From assembly GCA_000711775.1 (NCBI GenBank), contig ARYC01020126.1:1-64000 (forward strand): a stretch of 64,000 nt of DNA. The letters are read 5' to 3'. Of this stretch, positions 9,965 to 20,300 are shown one piece after another. Origin of the DNA: Oxytricha trifallax (taxonomy: Eukaryota > Ciliophora > Spirotrichea > Sporadotrichida > Oxytrichidae). Within the stretch, counting starts at the first letter, position 1. Every line of letters starts with the position of its first letter. Below the pieces are notes generated by a model. That model saw only the letters and a list, made by a program, of their open reading frames with translations. It was not told the DNA's origin and ran no database searches. A program made the position numbers and the translations under genes.

Positions 9965-10640
9965 AGTATTCTTATAGATCAGACTCAGGAGGAGGTACAG
10001 CATTATCTTAAAATGTAAGTTACAAAAAGAATATCTTTAATTTTTAATATTAGTGGTTCCACCTGGTGAGACCACAGGTGTCACTAGACAGGTGCTTTGC
10101 AAAGAGACACAGAGAGGGGACATAGACGACTCTCTTTATTCAGGTGATGAAGATGACTATGGTGGTGAGGAAGATCAAACGTTTTATAAGATATTTCCAT
10201 TTTTTAATAGTAAAATAAGTATTTTGATTAAATTTAATATAATTCTTAATTCACTAAATTATCCAAATTCTAATATATTAATCATAATATTTTCTATGTA
10301 AAGCGTAAATTATTATTAAGAAATATACAAATCAGCGATTTATATAAATGGGTGAGTCACAATTTATAGCTAAATAAAGGTTGAGGACCTATGGTGAAAC
10401 ACTTCGTTATGGATCTAATCCATAACTTTACAATTAAAAGTCCTACCAAGCTACAGGACTATATCTTCAATTATTGGCATTACTCATTACTAGGTTAGAA
10501 ATAATATTCCGAAAAACTTAAGGAATTTAATCAAGTTAAGAAAGAAAATGCAACAAAAACTGAATCTCTGCTGGAATAAATAAAACGCACAATCTCTTAC
10601 TCTTAAATGTTAGATAGTCAGAGAGACACTGTAGACTTAT
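9965..10640 (+). CDS. MDS-like cluster of an unknown + strand gene
   Basis: Pieces: about 9968-10015 (DQTQEEVQHYLKM), 10053-10190 (VPPGETTGVTRQVLC...DDSLYSGDEDDYGG) and 10317-10640. The inserts can be removed in frame using a TG/GT repeat at the first gap and TAAGA at the second (near 10187 and 10318). The third piece starts YTNQRFIQMGESQF and then shifts frame near 10420 to a charged, coiled-coil-like stretch (YSEKLKEFNQVKKEN, ESLLEQIKRT). Downstream the frame runs without a stop into satellite-derived sequence. Function unknown; a pseudogene is possible. Confidence 0.4.
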
Positions 10641-11330
10641 AGTCAAAGAATGACTTTTAGAGTGAAATTGCAGTGAACTTTCCCAAAAGCTATCTCGCGA
10701 ACCATTTAATATTTTTCAATTCTGACTTCGATCTACTGAGGAAACATATGATTTTAATGCTGAATAGCGGGGATAGTGAGGGAAGGGTGTGTTCATTTCC
10801 TGGGCGGGCTCTCTCAGCCTATGAAAACACAGAATTGAGTGACAGCAAATCTTCTCCAGCCCTCGTTCGTGGTCATCCCGTGTCCAAAATGGCGTTGATG
10901 ACGTATTCGTGATCAGCGCCCCGTAATTAACAAGACTGGTTGGTCGAGAAGTTTCGGAGGGCAGTTTAAATTTTTCAGAAAATGTCAAAAAGTATGCGTT
11001 TCGTATCGAGAAACGGCAAAAACCGATGCCAAATTTATCATTTTTTCATTAAAAAATCAAAAAATTGCAATAATTTTCAAAATTCATTGCTAATATTTTA
11101 TACATGAAAATTAGTCATTTTTTGGCTTCATTTGACAAAGATTTATTATATTATTAGATAAATTTAGGCTATTTTTGGCTGAAACGGTTGCAAATTTTAT
11201 AAGGATTTTATTATGTTTTAAAAATATTATTGACTTTAACTATATGAACAATGACTATGACATGACCTCCATTATGCCTACTATGAAGAAGAAGACCCTT
11301 GCCTTAGCCAAGATTATATTCTTTCATAAG
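10640..11330 (+). repeat. Solo diverged copy of the ~814 bp satellite unit
   Basis: From TCAAAGAATGACTTTT (10642 on) through GAAATTGCAGTGAACTTTCC, CGAACCATTTAATATTTTTC, GAAAACACAGAATTGAG, GTATGCGTTTCG and TATTATTGACTTTAAC to GACCCTTGCC near 11300, the sequence follows the tandem unit at 42.0-46.0 kb base for base with scattered changes. Where the array has an in-frame TGA (HTGAIFF), this copy has TTA. It abuts a DDE transposase relic. Confidence 0.85.
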
Positions 11331-12124
11331 TAAGATAATGAGAGAAGCGCCAATATCAATTGAGTGACTCATTTAGAGAGGACTTTCACTTGAATGCCGA
11401 GTGCTCCTTTTAAATAATGATACCCATAGCACCATATTACTGCTTCTCAGCTTTATACAATCTATAGAAATAATAAAATCAAATATAAGGTCATGATCTA
11501 GATTTAATATTAATCATTATTAAACTCAAGGGGTGTGTAGAGATTGTCTTGCTTCAGAACCCTATTATAACAAGTTAATAGTTACAAGAAGATTATTTAT
11601 ATCGACGAGATAATTTTTAAACCCTTCCAGACTTCTTTAAAAGCATGGGCTCATAGATATTCTAACTTTGTAATAAACAGGTTAGAGATAGTCCTTAAGA
11701 CTTAAGCTGTAGGAATAAGTAATAAGTAGGGCTTAGAGGGATATATGATCAAACCTATCTCAATCAACATTGTAGACTGTTAAGATATACTGGAATATTA
11801 AGAATTAATAATCAGGACACTCAAGTTGTAATATTCTGAGATAATTTGAGCAGCCACCATAGCCTAGTAGTGTAAAACTAAATTAGAGAATATGGGTGGG
11901 AGTGTTTCTAGAATGCATCATACTCCTCAGAGTACCATTGTAACTAGGAAGTCTTTTCTAGAATAAAGCACCATTACAAAACACTACTCGTTAATAATGA
12001 CTTTAAGTATTCTGCTTAGCAACATTTAGAACTCATCAATACATCAATAGAAAGTATATGTATAGATACAATAGAAAGAATTGTGAATAGATATATTATT
12101 TTAATGAAAACTATATTAGCTTGA
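11225..12124 (+). pseudogene. DDE transposase relic (IS630/Tc1-mariner type, not TBE)
   Basis: With ciliate code an open frame runs from about 11390 to TGA 12122-12124, broken once by TGA at 11837-11839. Motifs: MIKPISINIVDCQD (11745 on, other frame), DNLSSHHS with Asp at 11840-11842, a region ending YSSEYHCNQEVFS with Glu at 11948-11950, and RIKHHYKTLL. Spacing of the last Asp and Glu is 35 residues. The preceding 11225-11390 matches the satellite unit start (MNNDYDM...), so the satellite unit may derive from the 5' part of this element. At least one frameshift near 11815 plus the TGA make it inactive. Confidence 0.65.
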
Positions 12125-12169
12125 ATTAAGCTTTTCATTGAATTATAATTGTTTAGTTTATTTAATAAC

Positions 12170-12927
12170 TCACTCCATGTCTTCGTATGATGGCTTGTGC
12201 TTGGCCACCTCTCTATAATCTAGGAGAGATCTTCGCTCATTATATTTTTTAGGCCCATAACCTTCTGACTCCTCTTTGAACTTTTAGAAGGGCTTTGATA
12301 TCTCATGGTACTACCTATTCTTTTTATCTTTTCGTTGTTTTTATTTTGATTTAAACATTGATAGTCCTTTCCCTTTTGTCTCTATAAAATTTGGAAAGTT
12401 GAATAATTATTTTACTAGAAAAAATGGTTCACTCACCAGTTTCTTGAAAATATCTTCACGAAAAAAGATTTACTCATTCTTGTCTTCTTCAGTATTAGAA
12501 ATATTTCTCACCCTGGTTGCATGTTTAATTAGTTCACTTGCATAGTTTAGCCAAAGAGTACCAAGGACGTCAAATATATACTTTCTATCGAGTAGGACTA
12601 GATAATTGTCATAATATTTCATGAATTTCATAATGCTAGGATCTTCCTGAATCTCTTAGAAAATCTTTTTTACAGAGAGATCTTCGAAGTAAGGCACCTT
12701 GAAAGTTTGAACATCTTCGCTTTTAAGGAGGTTTTTGTTGCCTGCTAGAAAATCCTTCTAAAACCTCATTGTAGTTTGATGATCAGGGGGAAGATAGTAT
12801 CCCTCTACAATTGTTATAATTACTAAAACTTACTGTTAAACCTTAAGAAGGTGATCAAATCATTTTTTGACCTGAACTTTTATAGAAGTTCTCTAAAGCC
12901 GTGTCCTATGACATCGCCACCCTACAT
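12170..12927 (-). CDS. Intact two-intron gene homologous to the TBE accessory ('22-kDa') ORF
   Basis: Exons on - strand: 12927-12834, 12804-12437, 12379-12170; 223 codons plus TGA. Codon 2 is TAG, read as Gln. Intron 1 (12805-12833, 29 nt) is GTAAGT...GTAG; intron 2 (12380-12436) is GTGAGT...AGAG. The core aligns with the TBE accessory protein: KFRSKNDLITFL / KFRSKEDLYRYL, YYLPPDHQT / LFLPTQEGT, LKSEDV and VPYFEDLSVKKIF / FKSNEI and IPNSEIAVTNLY, DRKYIFDVLGTL / PERNFFFGVLTTL. The C-terminal 70 residues are basic and end HKPSYEDME. Unlike every TBE copy here it is uninterrupted and has introns, which suggests a cellular gene, possibly domesticated from a transposon or the ancestor of its ORF. 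Molecular function unknown. Confidence 0.85.
12380..12436 (-). other. Spliceosomal intron, 57 nt
   Basis: Starts GTGAGT and ends TATAGAG. The acceptor AG at 12380 rather than the one two bases upstream keeps the downstream frame that ends PSYEDME-TGA. Confidence 0.65.
12805..12833 (-). other. Spliceosomal intron, 29 nt
   Basis: GTAAGT at the 5' end and TTGTAG at the 3' end, AT-rich. Removing it joins AAC A|AG GGA in frame. Very short introns are usual in hypotrichs. Confidence 0.75.
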
Positions 12928-13300
12928 TATTGAGAAAAATTAAAAATTTTATAAGTTATTTACAAATTTGATTATTATTTCTGATATGTAGCTCTGAATC
13001 ATAAAGAGATTCATGAGCCACTAACTGAAGTTCACAATTGATTATAGCTAACTATATTAATCAAAATTAAATAATTTAGGCAATTATCGAAACTAGTAAG
13101 AGGTAATATAAATATAAAATATTTTTTAGAAATAATAAAACTCGAAAGTTAAGCCATTGAGGGGGCTTTATCGTTTATTTGTTATTATAATTTAGGTATT
13201 ATTATTAAATAAAATAGAAACTTGCTCTGGGGATATAATGTTACGAATCCTTACCAGGTCTATCTAGAACTCTCCACAACCTAGTCCCTAAGGGCTAGGA
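12928..13300. other. AT-rich spacer between divergent genes
   Basis: Spacer between the - strand start at 12927 and the + strand ORF at 13304. Nothing beyond A/T-rich sequence and short inverted words is visible. A shared promoter region is possible. Confidence 0.4.
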
Positions 13301-13303
13301 AAT

Positions 13304-14880
13304 GGAACACTGTTGGGAAACTGACAGTGAATCTTCTGACGAACACATGTTCATTAAAGACAGTAAACCTATTTTGTTACAAAGCAAACCAAACATTGAA
13401 TCAGATGAAGATTCATCAATGGAGATCGATGACAGGTACTACTAAATACTAACAAAATAACAACTCCTTACCATGAACCGAACACTTGACTGGTGCAAGA
13501 TGATGCTACAACCTCAATAGAAGAGACTTAGCTACAAACAAGTTCTGATTGACGACATCTAACTATTAGACAACCACAGAACTTTAAGAGACAAACTTTT
13601 CAAACCTACAGTTAACTCAACTTACCCCTACCCCTTCTCTCCCGCTAAACTGACATCGATTGGATGTCTGAGGATGAAGAGGAAGAAGAAGACGAGGAAG
13701 AAGCCTACAAAGCTTTTGAGAAAGAACAAATCAGGGACAAGAACAGATACTATAGAAACCTCAAACTGTCTCAGAAGAAAAATGCTTCAAAACACATCAC
13801 CCGGAGACCTCAAAACCAAAACCCCAACATTGAATCAACAATTAAGTCCCAAAAACCTACTAGTACAGTCCAAGAGACGATTAAATCATCTCAACCAATA
13901 CACTAATAGGATACTAACCTTTCTACTTTAACTCCAACACAAGCATCTAAAACTCAAAGTCTCTAGCAAGAGACGCATAAAAGTAGGAAACACATATTCC
14001 AATCTTCCCAGCTTACCTACCAAAGATATTAGAGGAATCACTCCAAACTCAATAAATAAATTATAGAGCTTAGGAGAAAGAAGGCCAACTTAAAAATATA
14101 AAAGAATGAACTTGCTAACCAAACAAAGTATAATTCAAAGCAGTAACAACCTCAGACTTAACCATATTAAAAGAGGTTTTTCAATTCAAAGAAGACGTAA
14201 AACTTAGCTCTGGTCCCAAAGCAATTCATTTCTTATAAAATCATCTTGAAATCCGGACAACAAAACCCCATTGATAATACACTTACTAACTAATAACCAT
14301 TATCAACTTAAATAAAAATAAGCTCTTTTAATTCAGAAGACTCTGACAGGGAAGAGAAGGAATCAAGGGACTAACAAAACAAGGAAAATATCCTAGAGTC
14401 TAACACCATTTCTTTTTCAATAAACGTCATTAACCTAAATCGACTCTCAATATTTCGACATGTCACAGTTCGGTATACTTTCAATTTCTGAAAAGAATCT
14501 GACCAGAAACTAAAAACTACTAAGAAGTTATATAAGTGTGTAGTGTAATGAGTGGTATTTTGGTCAAGTGACCATGTCATTATCATGAATGACTGTAATC
14601 ACGATTCTAGCTATTTAAAGGTCCAGGAATCTCATTTCGATACTTAGAGACACCACTGACCATTCCTTCTCTGAGATGCATGTGACTACCAATCCAATGA
14701 AATTGCCTATATTAACCACATCCTTTGCCAAGTGCTTACTAGCATCTCTGTTGAGACTAATTTTAAGAGACTTCAAAGATACTCATCTTAAAGAAGAGCA
14801 TCAAAAACCTAGCTCAATCAATTAGCAGCCTCAGTGGACACTTATGAAAGAAGCTTTGGAGACCAAAAGTCAAGACCATG
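13304..14880 (+). pseudogene. Acidic, Gln/Ser-rich ORF with Cys/His segment, frame-shifted
   Basis: It starts MEHCWETDSESSDEHMF at 13304 and continues to about 13640. It then shifts to a second frame with a strongly acidic start (SEDEEEEEDEEEAYKAF, about 13664) and a long Gln/Lys/Asn-rich low-complexity stretch to about 14490. A third set of frames to about 14880 has Cys and His spaced like a zinc-binding segment (CNEW, CNHDSS, CDYQSNEIAYINH). GC and codon composition are coding-like throughout, and there is no TGA inside the main frames. Function not recognised. Non-triplet IESs or assembly errors could explain the shifts. Confidence 0.5.
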
Positions 14881-14889
14881 ATTATTGGG

Positions 14890-15600
14890 GCTCTGATAAA
14901 AACTTCATTTTTTTAAGGTTTTTCAACTATTATATAATTCATCTCAAATCATAATAATCTTTTTATACTTACCAGACGGAATAAATTAAATTCTTTTAGA
15001 CTTATTGGACATCGACAACATAAAGTCATTATATCAAATATGTAGAAATTTTAGGTTCATTATGAAGTAAAGAAACATTTAATTAAACTAAAAAATTCAA
15101 AATTCTTTAAACTTATCCTGGTTCTTCTACTACAAAAGCAACTAGAAGAAATCAAATTGGAAGAACACACACGAGAGATAGAAAAAACAGCAGAGATCAT
15201 CAGTTGTCAAAACTTACAAGGTGAAAGACAAAGATAAAGTCAGAGAAAAATATGTAAAAGTCTTAAGGTCCTGATTTTATTGAGAATGACTAAATTAACA
15301 ATCAAAAAGACTAATCCCTTACATATTAACATCTATTTTAGATCGGGGCTCCCCAAAGACCTCTGTGTGATCACATTATTTTTATTTTATTTAATTATAA
15401 TGTTTATCAGAGAACCATATTAAGTTAATAGCAAATTAATATAAAAATAATTATAATATCTTTTAAACTGTGCAAGATGAAGATTTGAACAACTGTTTTA
15501 CTTCAAATTTATTTGTAAGTTATATATTTTTTTCTCATGAAAGTGACAATCTACTCTTTTTTCTGTAGAAAAGTGAGATTTTATTCATTTTCATTATTTA
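14890..15600. other. AT-rich stretch with one low-confidence open block
   Basis: 15060-15300 has a Lys/Glu/Leu-rich open frame (EEIKLEEHTREIEKTAEI) on +, possibly coding. 15344-15395 contains AGATCGGGGCTCCCC and GTGTGATCACATTATT, which recur inverted at 54165-54215. The rest is AT-rich without a supported gene. Confidence 0.35.
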
Positions 15601-15686
15601 GTTTAATGAAATAATTTTATTAGTTTTATGTAGGGCAAATATAGCTATAATATAATCAACAACTAGAAAGTTTTTTTAAAGTCAAA

Positions 15687-16676
15687 ATGCTTAGAAAGAG
15701 AAATAAGCTTGAGGTTTATGATGACACAGAGAGATGTGAGTGCGGATATTGTGACCAAAGATATGAAAATAAAACTCTCTAAGCACTCATGTGAGCTTGA
15801 GGCATAAAGTCGAGAATGAGCAAACCAAAGCATGGAAGAAGGTGATGAGGTCAACCTGCGTTTTTTGCAAAAAGCACTTTGACATAATGTATAATTGTGA
15901 ACGACATATCTAAAACTGTAAGCTTAAGCCAAAAGATGCAATGATAATCAAAGAGAAATTATTTAAATATAAAAGATTGGACATTTACTAAGGGGAATTA
16001 ATAGTAAAAATCGAATTTACAAAGACTATCTACTCTTAGCAATTAAAAGAAAAGTAAAAGATTAAATGAGTAAACTACTAACTGACCCAGTCATATTCAG
16101 TGGAGATATTAAAGACTTACTCAAATTTAAAGAAATAGCTAATGATTATAAGAGAAAATACGGGAAGTTATATGAAGTGGTGATGATGGACCCCCGCATG
16201 TAGACTCTAACAAGAACTACCATATTATACTGTTTGAGATCAAGAATTTCTAAATATACCAATTTACTTAGTTCAAGAGAGAGAAATACTTATTATATGG
16301 GTTGTCAATCAGAAAAGGGAGCTTGCACAACAATTCATAAAGAATCATGGGTATAAGCAGGTTTGTGAGGGTATGTGGTTGAAGCTTACGATGAAAGGAA
16401 AAATGCACTGCGATTGGTGGGTTATATACTTCCCACTGCTTCGAAAAGTTCATAATTGGTAAAAAGGGCCACGTCATAGACATCATATCCCATCTCAGAT
16501 CCTAGAATATGGTGATAGCTCCCGTTAGATAGCATTCGAGAAAGCCAAAATAAATTTATAGCTTTTATCAAAAGATGTGCCCAGACAAGTTAAACATGGA
16601 AGTCTATGCCAAGGATCACAATGTTAGATCAGGATGGACTTCTTTTGGAAATGAGCAAACGTAGTTAAATAATTGA
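15687..16676 (+). pseudogene. Zinc-finger plus MT-A70 adenine methyltransferase-like gene, frame-shifted
   Basis: It starts MLRKRNKLEVYDD at 15687 and ends at TGA 16674-16676. N-terminal Cys/His fingers: CECGYCDQRYENK and CVFCKKHFDIMYNCERHIQNC. The methyltransferase part follows in order: FSGDIKDLLKF, YEVVMMDP (DPPW position, here degraded to DPR/DPP without Trp), LPYYTV, ILIIWVVNQ, NHGYKQVCEGMWLKL, HSRKPKQIYSFYQKMCP, and VYAKDHNVRSGWTSFGNE. This order and spacing match MT-A70 proteins. Shifts lie near 15785, 16060, 16195 and 16440, and there is a TGA near 16235. Loss of the DPPW Trp recalls the catalytically dead MTA9-type partner in ciliates, but with this much decay a dead paralog is the safer reading. 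Confidence 0.7.
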
Positions 16677-16739
16677 TCATAATTAAAATTTAATTAACAT
16701 ATACTTGTATTTAATTTTTTATTGCTTTTATTTTTAAAA

Positions 16740-17345
16740 AATTCATTACGAATGCTGTAGGTAGAGTGTGCCTTTGCGGATTATCCTTCTATCTAAAGAT
16801 GATTTCAATAATCTTACCAATAAGGAGACGGAAGAATCCTAATTCAGTTCTATGTGATGATTGCACTCGTGGCCTCTCAACCAATGGTGTTCCCAAACCA
16901 CTCTGGTACTTCAGAGCTCCAATATAACTTCATATCACTGCTATTTTACGATCAATGCAGTTATACTAACAGTATCAACTCTAATTAAGTTGCCAAATCA
17001 TAAATCTCTTACACATAATGATCAAAGCGCCTCTTAGCATCAACCAGCACTATCCCCAACTGCCAATGTGTACAAGTATTGTCGGACTTGCTAGAGATGA
17101 TCACATTATCTTTTGTCTATATTAAGCTATTAATCTCTATGGTAGCCATGCGATGTTAATGTAGGTAACGGTATTACAGTGAATATCAAATATTAATATT
17201 TTCTTCACATTATTTGCTGCCTGTATGAGGATCAATAGAAGTGCCTTGATGGGAAGCGGATGCGCTTTATATGTTTAGAAATGCTGCAGTTGTTCATGAC
17301 TCTAAGGTCAGGTAAACTGTGAAATGGCAGACACCATTCATAGCA
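16740..17345 (+). pseudogene. LARDG-family copy
   Basis: It begins with the family word TTGCGGATTATCC (16772), then CDDCTRGLSTNGVP, LWYFRAP, and VGLARDDH (near 17085, TTGTCGGACTTGCTAGAGATG). It is collinear with 25.1-25.7 kb (-), 34.0-34.6 kb (+) and 58.0-58.6 kb (+). Several shifts and TGA interrupt it. Family function unknown; a Cys-x2-Cys pair (CDDC) might bind metal. Confidence 0.6.
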
Positions 17346-19125
17346 GTGATGCTTACTTAATTTTAAAGTTCTTATGTTAATTATTTGCTTACATTAAAGT
17401 TTCTATAAATAATGGACTCTATGCAGAATATAAAACAATATTCTATTTTGCAATTTAATGTAATTAAAATAAAGCAGTACTTTTGAGCCAACAGAAACAT
17501 ACTTTATTTATGATTCAAATATTTTGAATTTAAACTAAACAACTTACTTATTTGAATACAAATTAATCCTTTGCCAAGAGCTAAATGGTAAGATTAGTCT
17601 TAAAGATTCGAAATAAAATGTAATCCTGTGTATATCTTGAAGTATTCTCGTTTGTTTTTGATAAATTTAACTTCAATTAACCAACTACAGAAACAAATAT
17701 TCCCAAGAATTAAATTTATCAGAACTACAAATTGATTTTTGAGAACCATATTTTTTTGATAATAAGAATTCAATATATATATATATAATAGGATAGGCAA
17801 TCTATCAACTTCTTGATTCTGTATTTAGTTATTAGAGTCTCTTTTAGATCTCGAGGAGAGTGGAAAAATGGGATAAATACAAAATAGTTTTTCATAGATT
17901 GTAATCATCTATATGAATCTTAACTTGGTAAATCAAGGGTTAACCTATTAGCAAGTGGATATATTCTATACTCAGTTAAAGACTTTAGGCCTAATTGAAT
18001 AATCTTGGGAGTTGTATTTTTAGAGTCTCATGAAACTTCCACCATAAGGTATGATGAAACTAAATATCATATCTTTTAATAGTGAATGATAAATTTATTT
18101 GATTTTAATCATTAAACAGAAACACTACCTTGTTAATATGTGAGGATGAAATAGGCTTAAATAAAGAATAAAATGTCTTTCTTACATTCTTGGGAATATA
18201 TAATACTAAATTTGATTTAATTACAATAGACTACTAATCAAATTTATTTGAAACAAATAGTCACCCATGATAATCTTATGTACTCAATTTAAGCAGTTAA
18301 AGCATGTCCTCCTTAATTGCGATTAAGTAGTCTTTGCAAATGTATTTCAAATCTTGATTCTACATGGCTGAAAATTTCATATCTGGGATGCATAATTGGT
18401 ATGAATTGCAGTTGAGTTTTCCCTATAATATATTTAGGTTAATTCTGTGTAATTAAACTGAAGAATAAATTTAAATATATATATTAAACCATAAATTTGT
18501 TTCATTATATTGAGTGTGTTCATCACAGTCTCAATAATTGTCCATTTTTCTGAATATTTCTATAGTAGGTGGTATTTTTGAAATATACAGGTGAGACTGA
18601 GCCAAAACGTAACACTTTAAGCTATTTGTCCTTTAAGCTACATAATACAGCAATTTTATTACTTTGAGAGTGATAAGCATTATCTTGCTGGATTTACTTG
18701 TATGTTCTTAATGCTGAAAACAACAGTGGTTAAGATGATTAATTGCTAGGAATAAGATAATAATTTTCTATATTTAAGTGACTTTAATATTTAGTCTCAT
18801 TTTTCTAAGAAATAGTTACTATATTTATATATTATTTATCATATCTTATATTCAATAAATGAAAATGTATTATTATTAAAATATAATTAAGGGAGTCATT
18901 AGTTTTGTTCATGTTCTTATAAAAACATTTTACTGGGTTTTTAAAGTAATTTATATTAAAATGACACACTAACTTATTAATTTTCGTAAACTCCTCACTA
19001 CTTTTAACTTATATGTTAAACAATTTACTTATATTTTATAAAAAGGAACTAAAATTTACATAAATTAAAATTAATACCAACAAAATATTACAATTAATAC
19101 TAAATTAACATATTAATGTGTTTAA
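17346..19125. other. AT-rich stretch, no supported gene
   Basis: About 1.8 kb of A/T-rich sequence with a TA microsatellite at 17772-17788. Open frames exist but are no longer than expected by chance with a single stop codon. IES-like. Confidence 0.5.
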
Positions 19126-19129
19126 TTTT

Positions 19130-19690
19130 TATCTCTATATCAACTCTCTATCTAGGTTTTCTTAACTTGGGTCTTGTCAGATGCCTCTCCATTAATTGCT
19201 TGAAACTCTCCTGCTTTGATCTTTTCATTTCACCCTTCTTTTCTCTGACTCCAGGCACTAAAGCTGTTAGCCAACTTCAACTTTAAACTCCTTTGCAGCT
19301 TCATCATCCTTTAATACACAATATTTTTATAGTTATAATGTTATTAAATATTTAACAACTAATAATTATTATTATTTAAATGTTGCAATATTTATATTAT
19401 TGAGCACTCCGACACTATTCTAAATGTAAACAGCTTTCTCTTTGTTTGCCACGTTTACATTACAGCCTACAAGTCTAACTTGAGAAGCTCATACTCTCCA
19501 TGTTATGTAGTACAGAAATCAAGGAAGATTAATATAACACCTGTTGTGGTGATGCACTAAGGAGATAACTAGGCCGAAATCGGTAAATGAAGCTGCTGAG
19601 GAGTCAATTAAGCTTAAAATGAATTGAATGACAGTGATTCAGAAGTGTGGATGTGTCTATTTACTGTTGAAGACTGAAGTAACAAGAGAC
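19130..19690. other. Two coding-like islands (- at 19130-19315, + at 19400-19680)
   Basis: On -, EFKVEVG and, in another frame, REKKGEMKRSKQESF and LMERHLTRPKLRKP. On +, an open frame with FLFVCHVYITAYKSNLRSS and, after two TGA, NELNDSDSEVWMCLF. Composition differs from the AT-rich surroundings. Probably MDS pieces; gene unknown. Confidence 0.35.
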
Positions 19691-20300
19691 AAATCATGGT
19701 TTTGTAAATCATTTAATTATAGTGATTATTATAAATATAAAAGTAAATATTAATGTAAATAATTATAAAATAATAATTAATTAACTTATGATATTTGAAA
19801 GATGTATATTAATAATGAAACTACTGAGATGATATCAACTATAGATCTTATTATTTTAAACAATTAAAAGAATATAATAATAAACTATGCCTTTAAAATG
19901 TTTAAAAATTCAAGAGAGATGAATATAACATTGGAGTTTATTCAATATCATTAACATTATAAAAAGTAGTTGGTATTATTTAATAATTAATATCTTATCA
20001 TTTTAAAACAGAATCATCAAATAAAACATTAAGAGTATGCTTTGAACTTAATTACAAAATTTAAAATTAATTAAGCTAAATATATTTTGTTATTAGTTGG
20101 TAACTCAAGGCAAAATAAAATATTCAAATTCATAACATCTACGAATATAACTGCTGGCAATAACAAACAATGAGAGCATTGTTGCGGTTCATCACCTTTA
20201 TCATTCCGTCTCAATTCCATTGCTTTCTCCATTTCTAAACCTTTGCCTTCTATAATTCTTATTATTTTCATAATTTTAATTTATTAAATACTTTTAACAC
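19691..20300. other. AT-rich stretch with one possible coding island
   Basis: 20075-20270 on - contains a Cys-x2-Cys piece (QQCSHCLLLP) within an open frame of 66 codons. The remainder is AT-rich with nothing recognised. Confidence 0.3.
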
